Position numbers and translations under genes: made by a program. This document shows positions 1-11,487 of a stretch of DNA of 64,000 bases, one piece after another. Within the stretch, counting starts at the first letter, position 1; every line of letters starts with the position of its first letter. Below the pieces are notes generated by a model. The model saw only the letters and a program-made list of their open reading frames with translations. It had not been told where the DNA came from and made no database searches. The stretch is taken from NCBI GenBank assembly GCA_025786725.1, contig JAHLTZ010000010.1:496001-560000 (forward strand), in the 5' to 3' direction. The DNA is from Syncephalis fuscata (Eukaryota; Zoopagomycota; Zoopagomycetes; Zoopagales; Piptocephalidaceae).

Positions 1-116
1 TGCCTATAAACTAACGTTTCTAATGAAGCTCCTTCAGAAAGTGGATATCCTTTACATTCCAAGTCGTACGCTTGAGCAACATCCGTTACCAGTCCAAATT
101 CCAAGTTTTTTTCCAT
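1..116 (-). CDS. 5' part of an unidentified gene, cut by window edge
   Basis: Reading the minus strand from an ATG at 114-116 gives an open frame of 38 codons running off the window: it begins MEKNLEFGLVTDVAQAYDLE and continues with a Cys/Gly/Pro-containing stretch and no stop. Composition is protein-like and unlike the AT-rich flank. No signal peptide is visible and I do not recognise the family. It would be transcribed divergently from the protease gene at 733. Confidence 0.45.
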   Translation of the reverse strand, partial: MEKNLEFGLVTDVAQAYDLECKGYPLSEGASLETLVYR

Positions 117-434
117 ATTAATCACTCAAGGTGTATTAGATATACAATTTTGGCAATTTGATAAAACATTAAATAGAAGTGTTGAGATTCCGTTTAGAAT
201 TTACACGTTGAAGTAAGAAGAAAAGCTAGGTTGCCAGACAAAAGGATTGAACATTAGAAACGTGGTGTGAGATTGGGTAAAACAAAAATTTCTCCCAAAA
301 CCTGGCTGTACTAAACAGTACCTTACCCATTGTGTGCCAGGAGACGGATGCACGTATTGCGCCACTCAAATACAGCATCCCATTAATGTTACAAACAGCG
401 GAGTTGCTTGATACTGTATTCGGTATACATCTAC

Positions 435-444
435 TATATAAATA
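435..444 (+). promoter_or_regulatory. TATA-like element upstream of the subtilase
   Basis: TATATAAATA lies about 290 bp before the chosen protease ATG at 733, in an AT-rich stretch without another gene. The role is inferred from the match to the TATA consensus only. Confidence 0.3.
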
Positions 445-732
445 CACATGGCTATGTTTGTAACTTTGCATCCGTGGATTTGTATCAGAATCGCGTTGTT
501 CTTAATATAGATTCAATGGAAATAGAAATAAATTATCAGCCATGTTTTTGTAACTTAAATAGCCATGGTGTACTTGGTTGTTTTGTGCTCAATCATTTTG
601 TCTTCAATCCACTGGATCTGTAAGCGCCGCTGCTTATTCCTTTTTTTCAAATTAGAAGCAATAGTAACAATAGTTACTTTGCAGATTTTAGACCCACTAT
701 TTACTAGTGGAATTATTGCTATCGTCTTTAGC

Positions 733-2985
733 ATGAAATTTTTACTTCATCAAACAGTATTTCTTGTTTTAGCCTTTCACGCTGGCGTGAATTGTGCACA
801 AAATTCAATTAAAGCAGCACCGAAATCAACTACATCCACTGATCCAAGTGTAATACCCAATTCATACATATTTGAATTGGACAGCAAGACAACACCTGAA
901 GCTATTAGAGCCGGTCAAGAAGCCTTTTTGAATTTACTTAAGCGAAAGAACATTGACTATAGTGTTACAGGACGACGAAAGATATTTCAAAATTTTATTG
1001 GACTTGATGTGGATGAGGAGTCGTTGAAAATTATTCGCAGTATGAACGTCGTAAAAAACGTTACGCCAGTCTATAAGATCGAGTCAGCCATTAATCTTCC
1101 CTTTATGAAAAAACAAGAACCTCTTTCCAATCCATATCTGGCTACCGATGCCCATAAGTTACATGAAAAAGGACTTAATGGTGCAGGAATTCGCGTGGCT
1201 GTTATCGATAGTGGTATTGATTTTACACATCCGAGTTTAGGCGGAGGTTTTGGACCAGGATACAAAGTCAGTTATGGACGTGATTATATAAAAGACAACT
1301 ATTCTGCGAAAACGGCAGCAAAGCTACCCAATTTACCCATGGATTGCACTAGCCACGGAACTCATGTGGCCGGAATTATCGCAGCAAAAGGCAAAGAGTT
1401 TACTGGCATTGCACCTAATGCAGAATTAGGTGCCTATCGCGTTTTTAATTGCAAAAACGAAGGAAATACGGTTTATACTATGGAAGCAATGGAAGACGCG
1501 TTCTCAGATGGATCAGATATTATTAGTCTTTCACTTTCTTTAAGTAGTATGAAATACGATGCATTGGCCACTACTGCTGTTAGCTTAATAGCTCATGGAG
1601 CAATTATTGTGGCGGCGGCAGGAAACTATGCTGCCCAGGGAATGTGGCATGTTGTTTCGCCTAGCATAGCACCAAATGTTATAGCGGTCGGCGCCGCGTA
1701 CACACCTGCCGATGAATCTAATTGGTTTACTCTTACTAAGTTGCCCGATTTCCGTATTACCTATAAGACAGCGTGCAACATCTTACCAAGAGAGCTTGGA
1801 TTTACAGAAATCGTGGCTACTGATCCTCAAACGCCATGTACACTGCCCGAAGCAGCCAAGCTTCGAAACAAGATTTTATTTTTTGATAACCATAATTGCG
1901 ATTTGCCGCAAATGGCCAGCAATGCTCGTATGGCTGGAGTAGCAGCTATTATGGTGCTTAAAACTCCATCTACACCTTCTGTATCCCAGCGCATTATTAA
2001 GTGTCTTTCTTCTATGACTGGCTGCTGTCCTCAAGAGCCTGCATCGCCTAGAAATCAGGCAGCATTACCAATAATTGTTCTTTCTGAAGAATATGAACCG
2101 TTTATGACAAAGACAATGCATACATATAAAACAGTCACCATAGGATTTAGCCCAGTTAAAAGAACGTTTATTCACCGAAAAGACATGAAAATATCCAGTT
2201 TCAGTTCATGGGGGCCTGGCCCATTTCTTGAATTAAAGCCGGATATTGTAGCTCCAGGACAAGCAATATTTTCTACCATGCCGACGGACAAAAACAGTTT
2301 TGGTATTAAAAGAGGCACTTCTATGGCAACACCTTATGTTACTGGAGCAATAGCCCTTTACATGCAGGCCAAAAAAACTAAAAAGATTTCCGTCGATGAA
2401 CTAAACACAGCTTTGCAAAACTCTGCCTATCCTGTTTACAATATCGACAAGCCTGGCTTTGCTCCGGTGGCCAAGCAAGGCGCCGGTCTTATCAACGTGG
2501 AAAGATTTGTTTATGGAGAAACACGCGTTTTTCCTTCTTCGCTTCCGCTTGAAGATAACTTGATGGCTGTTGATCGCGTCAATGGAGTTCAAACTAAAGT
2601 ATTGAAAATCACAAATCAAGACAATAAGCCTCAGGACTATGTCATATCTCATGAATCGTTACCGTCAGTTCGTGGAATTGTAAATCGATTCTTGGGTCGT
2701 AAAGTACTGCGTGAACCCTTGGAGCAAAATGTATATGCAAGCGTATTATTCGATTCTAATCGTTTTCGACTTGAGCCTGGCAAATCAAAATTAATTAAAG
2801 TTAGTATTGGGGAGCCAGGTGATGAGTTACCAGAAAAAGAGGACTGGGTATATTCGGGCTATATTATTATTGACCCTGTGTTAAAATCCAACCATATACC
2901 GCGCAGTAAAGCAGTGTTTGTGCCTTATCTTGGTCTCAAGGGAAGTATAATGAGAATTGACGCAGTGATACAAGGTGTGCGATAG
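733..2985 (+). CDS. Secreted subtilisin-like serine protease (S8, PA-domain type)
   Basis: Intronless, 750 aa from the ATG at 733; the same frame extends upstream to 565, but 733 starts a clear signal peptide (MKFLLHQTVFLVLAFHAGVN). An I9-type propeptide follows at ~aa 45-110. The S8 catalytic triad is visible: Asp in VAVIDSG (~D159), His in SHGTHVAGI (~H208), Ser in GTSMATPYVTG (~S530), with the oxyanion Asn in AAAGNYAAQG. The long insert between the oxyanion region and the Ser block (~aa 320-480) is typical of a protease-associated (PA) domain, and ~200 C-terminal residues resemble the Fn3-like domain of large fungal subtilases. Predicted to be an extracellular endoprotease for nutrition or host/prey degradation. 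An AATAAA lies at 3004-3009. No defects seen. Confidence 0.93.
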   Translation: MKFLLHQTVFLVLAFHAGVNCAQNSIKAAPKSTTSTDPSVIPNSYIFELDSKTTPEAIRAGQEAFLNLLKRKNIDYSVTGRRKIFQNFIGLDVDEESLKIIRSMNVVKNVTPVYKIESAINLPFMKKQEPLSNPYLATDAHKLHEKGLNGAGIRVAVIDSGIDFTHPSLGGGFGPGYKVSYGRDYIKDNYSAKTAAKLPNLPMDCTSHGTHVAGIIAAKGKEFTGIAPNAELGAYRVFNCKNEGNTVYTMEAMEDAFSDGSDIISLSLSLSSMKYDALATTAVSLIAHGAIIVAAAGNYAAQGMWHVVSPSIAPNVIAVGAAYTPADESNWFTLTKLPDFRITYKTACNILPRELGFTEIVATDPQTPCTLPEAAKLRNKILFFDNHNCDLPQMASNARMAGVAAIMVLKTPSTPSVSQRIIKCLSSMTGCCPQEPASPRNQAALPIIVLSEEYEPFMTKTMHTYKTVTIGFSPVKRTFIHRKDMKISSFSSWGPGPFLELKPDIVAPGQAIFSTMPTDKNSFGIKRGTSMATPYVTGAIALYMQAKKTKKISVDELNTALQNSAYPVYNIDKPGFAPVAKQGAGLINVERFVYGETRVFPSSLPLEDNLMAVDRVNGVQTKVLKITNQDNKPQDYVISHESLPSVRGIVNRFLGRKVLREPLEQNVYASVLFDSNRFRLEPGKSKLIKVSIGEPGDELPEKEDWVYSGYIIIDPVLKSNHIPRSKAVFVPYLGLKGSIMRIDAVIQGVR

Positions 2986-3409
2986 AATTAGATGGTCCTT
3001 ATTAATAAAGCGTAATTAATAAACATAGCATAGTATATGATGAATGAATAGATAAAAAACAATGTATGAACAATGGTGAAACTATCGAATATGTAATTGA
3101 TTACATAGAGTGAGTTGAAATAAATTTATATCTATACTAAATAAAGATATTAATGAAAATAGCTCTCATTAATATTATGGCCGCCCTAAGATATAATGAT
3201 ATATAGTATAATAAGTATAAAGTGGGGATAACATAGATGGAGAAGAATATATGTTTATAGATAATAATAAATGTACGATAATGAATATTTTGATAACTGA
3301 TGCCACTTATATTTATTTTAATAAACAAATGTTTAGATTAATTGCGTAAAAATTATCAAATGCAATCATTTAACCATTTAAATCGCGCTAGATTATTAAT
3401 AATTTGTTT
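2986..3409. other. Intergenic AT-rich DNA left of IR1
   Basis: This stretch holds the protease 3' flank with an AATAAA signal at 3004-3009, then AT-rich sequence with no supportable ORF or RNA gene, up to the outer edge of the first inverted repeat at 3410. Confidence 0.6.
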
Positions 3410-6400
3410 AATATTGTTTTGACAATGGTGTCAGCTGTTTATTTAGCTATTTATTTATTCTATTATTTTATTGCACTAATATCTAACTTGCTTTATTTCA
3501 CATTAATAATAATAGGGTAATATCAGTATAATCTGTGCTTGAGCATCTAGGCTAAAGCCTTTAAAATCAGAGGTGTAACGCTAATTATTTGTATTACTAT
3601 TTACAACATAGTTGCATATATTTTAATAAATTCTATTTTGCGGCATTATTAGTATCTACATTAAATGGCCAAGTCTATATATATATATATATATATCGCT
3701 ACTATTATTAATTACTTGCGATACCTATTTATAAATGATAACCAATTGCTATTCTAAATTGATTTTAATTACTAAAAGGTAATGAGTCGAATACAGAGTT
3801 ATTAAATTTATGATGGTTTTAAATACTTGTCTAAACCAAATGCTTACAGCATGTCAGATTCATTAGACAAGCAAATAATTGATTTTACGCTAATACTGAT
3901 AACTAATCTTAACAATAAATTTTCTAAAAACGTACTAGGCCATTTGATTGTATCAACACTAACAATGACTGTATTTTAAAACATAATCGCCTAACCTGCC
4001 ATGATACTACAAAACAAATCAGTAAACTAAAAACTTTGGACTGTAATTAAACGAGTTTTATTATTGTTTAGCACTTTTAATGCTAATTTAATTCTGGTGC
4101 TGTTCACTATTTTATTTAGTTGTAAGTCGTTGCTTGTTTAGCACTTTGGAAAGCTTTTTGGTAATTTATCGTTACGGCCAAAGTCTTGTGTCCAGTAGGT
4201 TTGACCGCCATTGCCTAAAGCCATACCGCTGCCGAAATGCGTGGCATCGCTTACTAGATTCTTGAGATGAAGAGGCGAGGCAATCCAGCTGTTCATGACT
4301 TGCTCTATAGATGTCTGTCCGCTTGCGACGTTCTCGCTTACACTGTTCCATCCGCCACCACTGGCAGAGCAGCGCTGCATTAAACCAGGCTCACCAGCAA
4401 ACGAATGGCTCATCTGATTATTACGGGCCTGAAGTACACTATGGTCCTGTGCAGCTTTGTTCAGGCCGGTATCAATTGCAAGTGGTGGAAGCTTTTTTTC
4501 AGCGCGGAATTTGTTGACCAGGCAAATCATTTTTGTTGGATCGAAGCTAACTGGGCCAGCGCTTACTTCAATCGCGCTGGCGGCGAATGCGGTAATCATA
4601 ATAAGAGTAGTGAGGAATTGCATGATGATAATGTTCGTAAGCTTAAAAGTCGTGCGTAACAGCTAGTGCGTTTAGTCAATTTAGCAGCCTAGTTGTAATC
4701 AATGGCGTAAAGGTGCTGGCGTAAAGTCGTTGCAGAAGCTGTTGCTTTGTTGAGATGCTGAACCAACTATTAACCAAATAAATCGCCATGTATTTATATC
4801 CAATTTTGTAGTAACAGCTACTATGTGTTCCATGATTGTAACCATGATCAAGAGTGTTTTCACTGTTTAGGTCCCGGGTGGCGTAATAAACAACATCTCC
4901 AAGCACCCGTGCTAAAACATGGCTGCCCTTAATGGTTCTGACATCAACGTTTCAAGCAACCAGCCAGTCATCCCATTTTTACCAAATCGTACTTTTTGCA
5001 CATTGTATTGTCACAATGTGCTAATCATGTTTGTAGCCTATTTTATGTTTATTCTTGCAACTAGTGATTTTTTGTCAAAAAATATGATAGCACGCCATTT
5101 AATGTGCTATATTACAAAGTCAACTTTACTAATTATAACACACTGCATGTTTTATATTATTACACAATACAAGTTTGCATCTTTTTTATTGCATCAAAGT
5201 TGTGACCCAACCTCCGCAGTACTGGTTTGAAGCATCATGTCTTGTCATATTTACTAACTATAATATATTGGTTTCATTAAACTAGTGCTAAGGCCACGAC
5301 CCGTGAAAGATTCCGGTTATACCAACACAGTATTGTCATAGCTAGATGCTATGGATTTAAATACGGCTATCTTTATCATGTATATATTGGTTCAAGGCGT
5401 TGTAGTGGCCAATAAACCAATAATTATATTAATAAACTGGTATTGTTATAAATACCGGGCTTCACGTGCAATGTAAACACGATACAACTACTGATTGCAA
5501 TAGATTCATTCGTTGCATTATGACAATTCTATATGTTGCATTAGAAAAGCGTGTTAATGTTTTGGCTTTCGTTTGCAATTCGTCTGCTGATAAAACCATA
5601 TTGTATAATTTATCATATTGTAGACATAAACAATATCTAAACACAAGTAGTAAAAATAAATGGTGTTTATTAATACTTGCGCTAGATAATTAACAAAAAG
5701 AGTTTGCTTGTTGTTACCGACAGTAATGCAGAAAAGGTGGCCTTGAATCTATCACCGATGGTGCCGCCATGGAATTCGACTAGTGTGCACTTGTCACAGA
5801 AGTATCTATACTTAATATTGCACTGCCAATGTTCTAATCACACCTTGTGCTCATTACTGATATCAAACAGCTCTTGGCGGTCGGTGGCCAGATTGGTGTT
5901 ATTCGACTATAAACAAACATATTAGTAGCGCATTCAGCTGTAGATTCCCAGTCCCAAACAATAGTCATAAATATTGTACAACAGCATTATTCGTTATTGC
6001 CATTGCATATGATCATTATAAAAATGTAATATTTGCTATTTCTAGTAGCTGTGCTCGTCATAAAATTTTAATATTTCTATTTCCATTACCATGGCCAGCT
6101 TAAAATAGCAATTCTAGTGCAATTAGGCGGTAGAATCCAATGGAGTGTGAATTAAAAAGCAATAGTAAATTTGACTAATAAAGCGCTGATAATACTATGT
6201 ATAAAGTATGTAAAATGAAGCAAAATGCATGATATTTTGCACAAATATGTGCATAATATTCACACGCCTATTGTCAAATTATATCATAATTGTATTGCGT
6301 ATCAATGCAATTATTGTGCTAATACACTAATAGATGTGTAAAAATAGCAGTTTTTTGCCAATTATGGCTCGTATAAACAAAGTACAGCAAAATGATTGCC

Positions 6401-6525
6401 GGATTCGAGTTCACCGTGCTTAGTTATACAGATTGGTATGATTTATAGAACAATGATTTTTGCATAAACTGTTAGTCAAAAATGCAATTTAGGTATAATT
6501 AGTTAACAAATATTTAACTTATATG
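3410..6525. repeat. IR1 left arm (~3.1 kb inverted repeat)
   Basis: Read as reverse complement this arm matches 6662-9784 almost base for base, with scattered single-base differences and a few 1-3 base indels. The outer edge is sharp: the match begins at 3410 (pairs with 9784) and fails at 3409. The inner edge is 6525 (pairs with 6662). It contains one complete CAP gene plus ~1.9 kb of non-coding DNA and the (TA)n tract near 3676-3697. Confidence 0.95.
4138..4623 (-). CDS. Secreted CAP/SCP (PR-1-like) protein, IR1 left copy
   Basis: Intronless, 161 aa, identical in protein sequence to the copy at 8567-9052. A signal peptide (MQFLTTLIMITAFAASAIEV) precedes a compact CAP domain. Landmarks in order: the N-terminal helix with CLVNKFRAEKKLPPL, the His of MSHSFAGEPG, the Glu-Asn of VSENVASG, W-x-x-SPLH with the second conserved His, and a C-terminal YWTQDFG. 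The usual CAP cavity His/Glu residues are therefore kept. Family members are secreted and bind sterols or lipids, often at host or prey interfaces; the ligand here is unknown. A TATAAATA (minus strand) at 4791-4798 lies ~170 bp upstream. Confidence 0.92.
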   Translation of the reverse strand: MQFLTTLIMITAFAASAIEVSAGPVSFDPTKMICLVNKFRAEKKLPPLAIDTGLNKAAQDHSVLQARNNQMSHSFAGEPGLMQRCSASGGGWNSVSENVASGQTSIEQVMNSWIASPLHLKNLVSDATHFGSGMALGNGGQTYWTQDFGRNDKLPKSFPKC

Positions 6526-6661
6526 TATATATATGGCATAAATATTTACATTATATTGGTATTTCTTCATACTAAATTGCTATCATGTTTGTTTTAGCGC
6601 TGCAAAATGCTTTGGCTTTATTATAAACTAAACTAATTATCAATATTACAATTTCTAAAAT
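4624..6661. other. Non-coding inner part of IR1 left arm and the 136-bp spacer
   Basis: Apart from the CAP promoter region, no supportable gene was found here. The ORFs present are short and are mirrored in the other arm simply because the DNA is duplicated. The unique spacer between the arms is 6526-6661 and is AT-rich. Confidence 0.6.
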
Positions 6662-9600
6662 CATATAAGTTAAATATTTGTTAACTAATTATACCTAAAT
6701 TGCATTTTTGACTAACAGTTTATGCAAAAATCATTGTTCTATAAATCATACCAATCTGTATAACTAAGCACGGTGAACTCGAATCCGGCAATCATTTTGC
6801 TGTACTTTGTTTATACGAGCCATAATTGGCAAAAAACTGCTATTTTTACACATCTATTAGTGTATTAGCACAATAATTGCATTGATACGCAATACAATTA
6901 TGATATAATTTGACAATAGGCGTGTGAATATTATGCACATATTTGTGCAAAATATCATGCATTTTGCTTCATTTTACATACTTTATACATAGTATTATCA
7001 GCGCTTTATTAGTCAAATTTACTATTGCTTTTTAATTCACACTCCATTGGATTCTACCGCCTAATTGCACTAGAATTGCTATTTTAAGCTGGCCATGGTA
7101 ATGGAAATAGAAATATTAAAATTTTATGACGAGCACAGCTACTAGAAATAGCAAATATTACATTTTTATAATGATCATATGCAATGGCAATAACGAATAA
7201 TGCTGTTGTACAATATTTATGACTATTGTTTGGGACTGGGAATCTACAGCTGAATGCGCTACTAATATGTTTGTTTATAGTCGAATAACACCAATCTGGC
7301 CACCGACCGCCAAGAGCTGTTTGATATCAGTAATGAGCACAAGGTGTGATTAGAACATTGGCAGTGCAATATTAAGTATAGATACTTCTGTGACAAGTGC
7401 ACACTAGTCGAATTCCATGGCGGCACCATCGGTGATAGATTCAAGGCCACCTTTTCTGCATTACTGTCGGTAACAACAAGCAAACTCTTTTTGTTAATTC
7501 TCTAGCGCAAGTATTAATAAACACCATTTATTTTTACTACTTGTGTTTAGATATTGTTTATGTCTACAATATGATAAATTATACAATATGGTTTTATCAG
7601 CAGACGAATTGCAAACGAAAGCCAAAACATTAACACGCTTTTCTAATGCAACATATAGAATTGTCATAATGCAACGAATGAATCTATTGCAATCAGTAGT
7701 TGTATCGTGTTTACATTGCACGTGAAACCCGGTATTTATAACAATACCAGTTTATTAATATAATTGTTGGTTTATTGGCCACTACAACGCCTTGAACCAA
7801 TATATACATGATAAAGATAGCCGTATTTAAATCCATAGCATCTAGCTATGACAATACTGTGTTGGGTATAACCGGAATACTTTCACGGGTCTTGGCCTTA
7901 GCACTAGTTTAATGAAACCAATATATTATAGTTAGTAAATATGACAAGACATGATGCTTCAAACCAGTACTGCGGAGGTTGGGTCACAACTTTGATGCAA
8001 TAAAAAAGATGCAAACTTGTATTGTGTAATAATATAAAACATGCAGTGTGTTATAATTAGTAAAGTTGACTTTGTAATATAGCACATTAAATGGCGTGCT
8101 ATCATATTTTTTGACAAAAAATCACTAGTTGCAAGAATAAACATTAAAATAGGCTACAAACATGATTAGCACATTGTGCCAATACAATGTGCAAAAAGTA
8201 CGATTTGGTAAAAATGGGATGACTGGCTGGTTGCTTGAAACGTTGATGTCAGAACCATTAAGGGCAGCCATGTTTTAGCACGGGTGCTTGGAGATGTTGT
8301 TTATTACGCCACCCGGGACCTAAACAGTGAAAACACTCTTGATCATGGTTACAATCATGGAACACATAGTAGCTGTTACTACAAAATTGGATATAAATAC
8401 ATGGCGATTTATTTGGTTAATAGTTGGTTCAGCATCTCAACAAAGCAACAGCTTCTGCAACGACTTTACGCCAGCACCTTTACGCCATTGATTACAACTA
8501 GGCTGCTAAATTGACTAAACGCACTAGCTGTTACGCACGACTTTTAAGCTTACGAACATTATCATCATGCAATTCCTCACTACTCTTATTATGATTACCG
8601 CATTCGCCGCCAGCGCGATTGAAGTAAGCGCTGGCCCAGTTAGCTTCGATCCAACAAAAATGATTTGCCTGGTCAACAAATTCCGCGCTGAAAAAAAGCT
8701 TCCACCACTTGCAATTGATACCGGCCTGAACAAAGCTGCACAGGACCATAGTGTACTTCAGGCCCGTAATAATCAGATGAGCCATTCGTTTGCTGGTGAG
8801 CCTGGTTTAATGCAGCGCTGCTCTGCCAGTGGCGGCGGATGGAACAGTGTAAGCGAGAACGTCGCAAGCGGACAGACATCTATAGAGCAAGTCATGAACA
8901 GCTGGATTGCCTCGCCTCTTCATCTCAAGAATCTAGTAAGCGATGCCACGCATTTCGGCAGCGGTATGGCTTTAGGCAATGGCGGTCAAACCTACTGGAC
9001 ACAAGACTTTGGCCGTAACGATAAATTACCAAAAAGCTTTCCAAAGTGCTAAACAAGCAACGACTTACAACTAAATAAAATAGTGAACAGCACCAGAATT
9101 AAATTAGCATTAAAAGTGCTAAACAATAATAAAACTCGTTTAATTACAGTCCAAAGTTTTTAGTTTACTGATTTGTTTTGTAGTATCATGGCAGGTTAGG
9201 CGATTATGTTTTAAAATACAGTCATTGTTAGTGTTGATACAATCAAATGGCCTAGTACGTTTTTAGAAAATTTATTGTTAAGATTAGTTATCAGTATTAG
9301 CGTAAAATCAATTATTTGCTTGTCTAATGAATCTGACATGCTGTAAGCATTTGGTTTAGACAAGTATTTAAAACCATCATAAATTTAATAACTCTGTATT
9401 CGACTCATTACCTTTTAGTAATTAAAATCAATTTAGAATAGCAATTGGTTATCATTTATAAATAGGTATCGCAAGTAATTAATAATAGTAGCGATATATA
9501 TATATATATATATATAGACTTGGCCATTTAATGTAGATACTAATAATGCCGCAAAATAGAATTTATTAAAATATATGCAACTATGTTGTAAATAGTAATA

Positions 9601-9784
9601 CAAATAGATTAGCGTTACACCTCTGATTTTAAAGGCTTTAGCCTAGATGTTCAAGCACAAATTATACTGATATTATCCTATTATTATTAATGTGAAATAA
9701 AGCAAGTTAGATATTAGTGCGATAACAATAATAGAATAAATAAATAGCTAAATAAACAGCTGACACCATTGTCAAAACAATATT
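6662..9784. repeat. IR1 right arm (~3.1 kb inverted repeat)
   Basis: This is the reverse complement of 3410-6525 with few differences, for example near 7765 and at the pair 5320/7875. The arms are separated by only 136 bp, so IR1 is a quasi-palindrome of about 6.4 kb. It carries the second CAP gene. Confidence 0.95.
8567..9052 (+). CDS. Secreted CAP/SCP (PR-1-like) protein, IR1 right copy
   Basis: 161 aa, same protein as the gene at 4138-4623 (signal peptide, His of MSHSF, Glu of SEN, SPLH, YWTQDFG). Because the two copies sit head to head in the IR arms, each has the same upstream ~1.9 kb, including a TATAAATA at 8392-8399. Both copies look intact, so gene dosage is doubled. The identity of the two reading frames implies very recent duplication, or gene conversion between arms. 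Confidence 0.92.
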   Translation: MQFLTTLIMITAFAASAIEVSAGPVSFDPTKMICLVNKFRAEKKLPPLAIDTGLNKAAQDHSVLQARNNQMSHSFAGEPGLMQRCSASGGGWNSVSENVASGQTSIEQVMNSWIASPLHLKNLVSDATHFGSGMALGNGGQTYWTQDFGRNDKLPKSFPKC

Positions 9785-11487
9785 GTAAGTTTTGGTTGTA
9801 TGATATTGTTATTATTAGATTACTTGTATGTATTTGTGTATTTCAATATATTCTGATTTCATCATTGTCTGTTAGCTTATATGTAATCACAATACTGACT
9901 CACTATTAATATTTAATGCAAAAAGTGAAATCTGAACTATAAAGCCTTAATAATCAATATAAGAATCATGTTTATTGAATAACAAATAGTAATAATAGTA
10001 TTTTATTTTAACAAATCGTGTTTTATCAATTTATTTTCAATTGCATATTGTCTTTAAATTGAGTAATATATATCATTATGATTGTGGTTTATTAGCATCA
10101 GCTTTAATAATTCGAAGCAATATTTGCCACTAAATGTTACAGAATTATTATTATATTAAGCGGAAATTGGTTGGCATTTTTAAAATGTAATAAATATATT
10201 AATGAATTTTAGTATGCAATACTTTTTTATTACATTTAATACTCAGAATACTGTGTTGCATGTTTTGTAATTAATGAAATAATTATTAATGGATATATCG
10301 ATACTACTATATTTGGTTGTTTCACTGGTCTGTGTTCATGCGACAATAATAATGGACAAGAAAATAAACTCATAAATACAGTGATAATAATGTATTTGTA
10401 TTTTGTTGCAATGTCATTGTCATATTCCAATAGTGTCCAATATCGTTTATTTAATAAATATGCAGATCTCTGGCTGCACTGAATGGACTCATTTAGTTTG
10501 TACAATCTCTAAGGAAAATGGCAAAGTTTTGTATTACTTGGTTCGTATATATTCATTCAGTCCAAAGTCGGTGTAACCAACAAATACGTAATGGCATGCG
10601 TTTGACGACGCGTACATTCCTAGTATATACAATACTATTGTTACAGCGGCAGAATATAATATTGTAACGTTGACCAAACAACCAAAAAAAGAGAGGAAAT
10701 ATAGGAGGTAATTTAATCAGACAATTAATACAAATTAATACAGATTATGTAACTAGTATTTAACAATTGTAATAACCAACAATAGCTTGAATTAGCAGAA
10801 TTATAGCATAAATTGCAACTGTATAAATTCCGATAACAAGTTAAAATGAATTGGATTATAAGTCATATTTATTATTATTTGAGCAATAGTACTATGTATT
10901 TATAATATTGTTGAATAATAAGAGTTACAAAGCTAAAAACTCCTGATGGGAGAGAATGTTAATCACAGCAAATGTAACAATTTTAATTTAAAACTTTGCT
11001 TATTTACGTAGTTTAGTTAATTGTAGCAAAATTAACAGTAATCTTAATTCCATTTCATTTATTAAAAAACTTCCAAACATACACATGTGCCAAATGTAGC
11101 TTAAAAGAACAGAACACAAGAACATGCTCTGTAAAAATTGGTTTTAATGCTGAAACAAGCGCTTTATTGAATAACGGGTACAAACTACCAATGGAACGGC
11201 TATCACAAAAAAAGATGCGTTATTACAAGTATTCAGTCTGCCATGGACGTTATTACAAGAAAACAAGGTGCGATACGAGCAAAACATAATTTAATTAATA
11301 GAATTCTAAAATCTTAAAACAAGGCATTTTTCAAAACTTACAAATTATTAATTAGTACTAAGTAAATTGCATATTTAAATTATTGGAACAAATTACAACT
11401 TTGATAAATATATTTATTCTTTTTCTAATCACCAGTCTTTATTGAAAAAACATACATTTTATTCGACAACTATTTGTATTGATCCCT
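9785..11487. other. AT-rich intergenic DNA
   Basis: About 1.7 kb between IR1 and the methyltransferase gene. Open frames here (for example 10236-10505 -) have low-complexity AT-driven composition and no domain-like features. I see no tRNA-like cloverleaf or transposon ends. Confidence 0.55.

Noticed and set aside
4311-4666. ORFs antisense to the CAP gene
   Set aside because: They are shadow frames of the well-supported CAP coding sequence.
5704-7483. Mirrored short ORFs in IR1 (5704-5925 and 7262-7483, 5466-5693 and 7494-7721)
   Set aside because: Their apparent conservation only reflects the inverted duplication. They lack domains, and codon composition matches AT-rich non-coding DNA.
3410-9784. 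IR1 as a transposon with terminal inverted repeats
   Set aside because: There is no transposase or integrase in the 136-bp spacer or arms, and I saw no target-site duplication at the edges.
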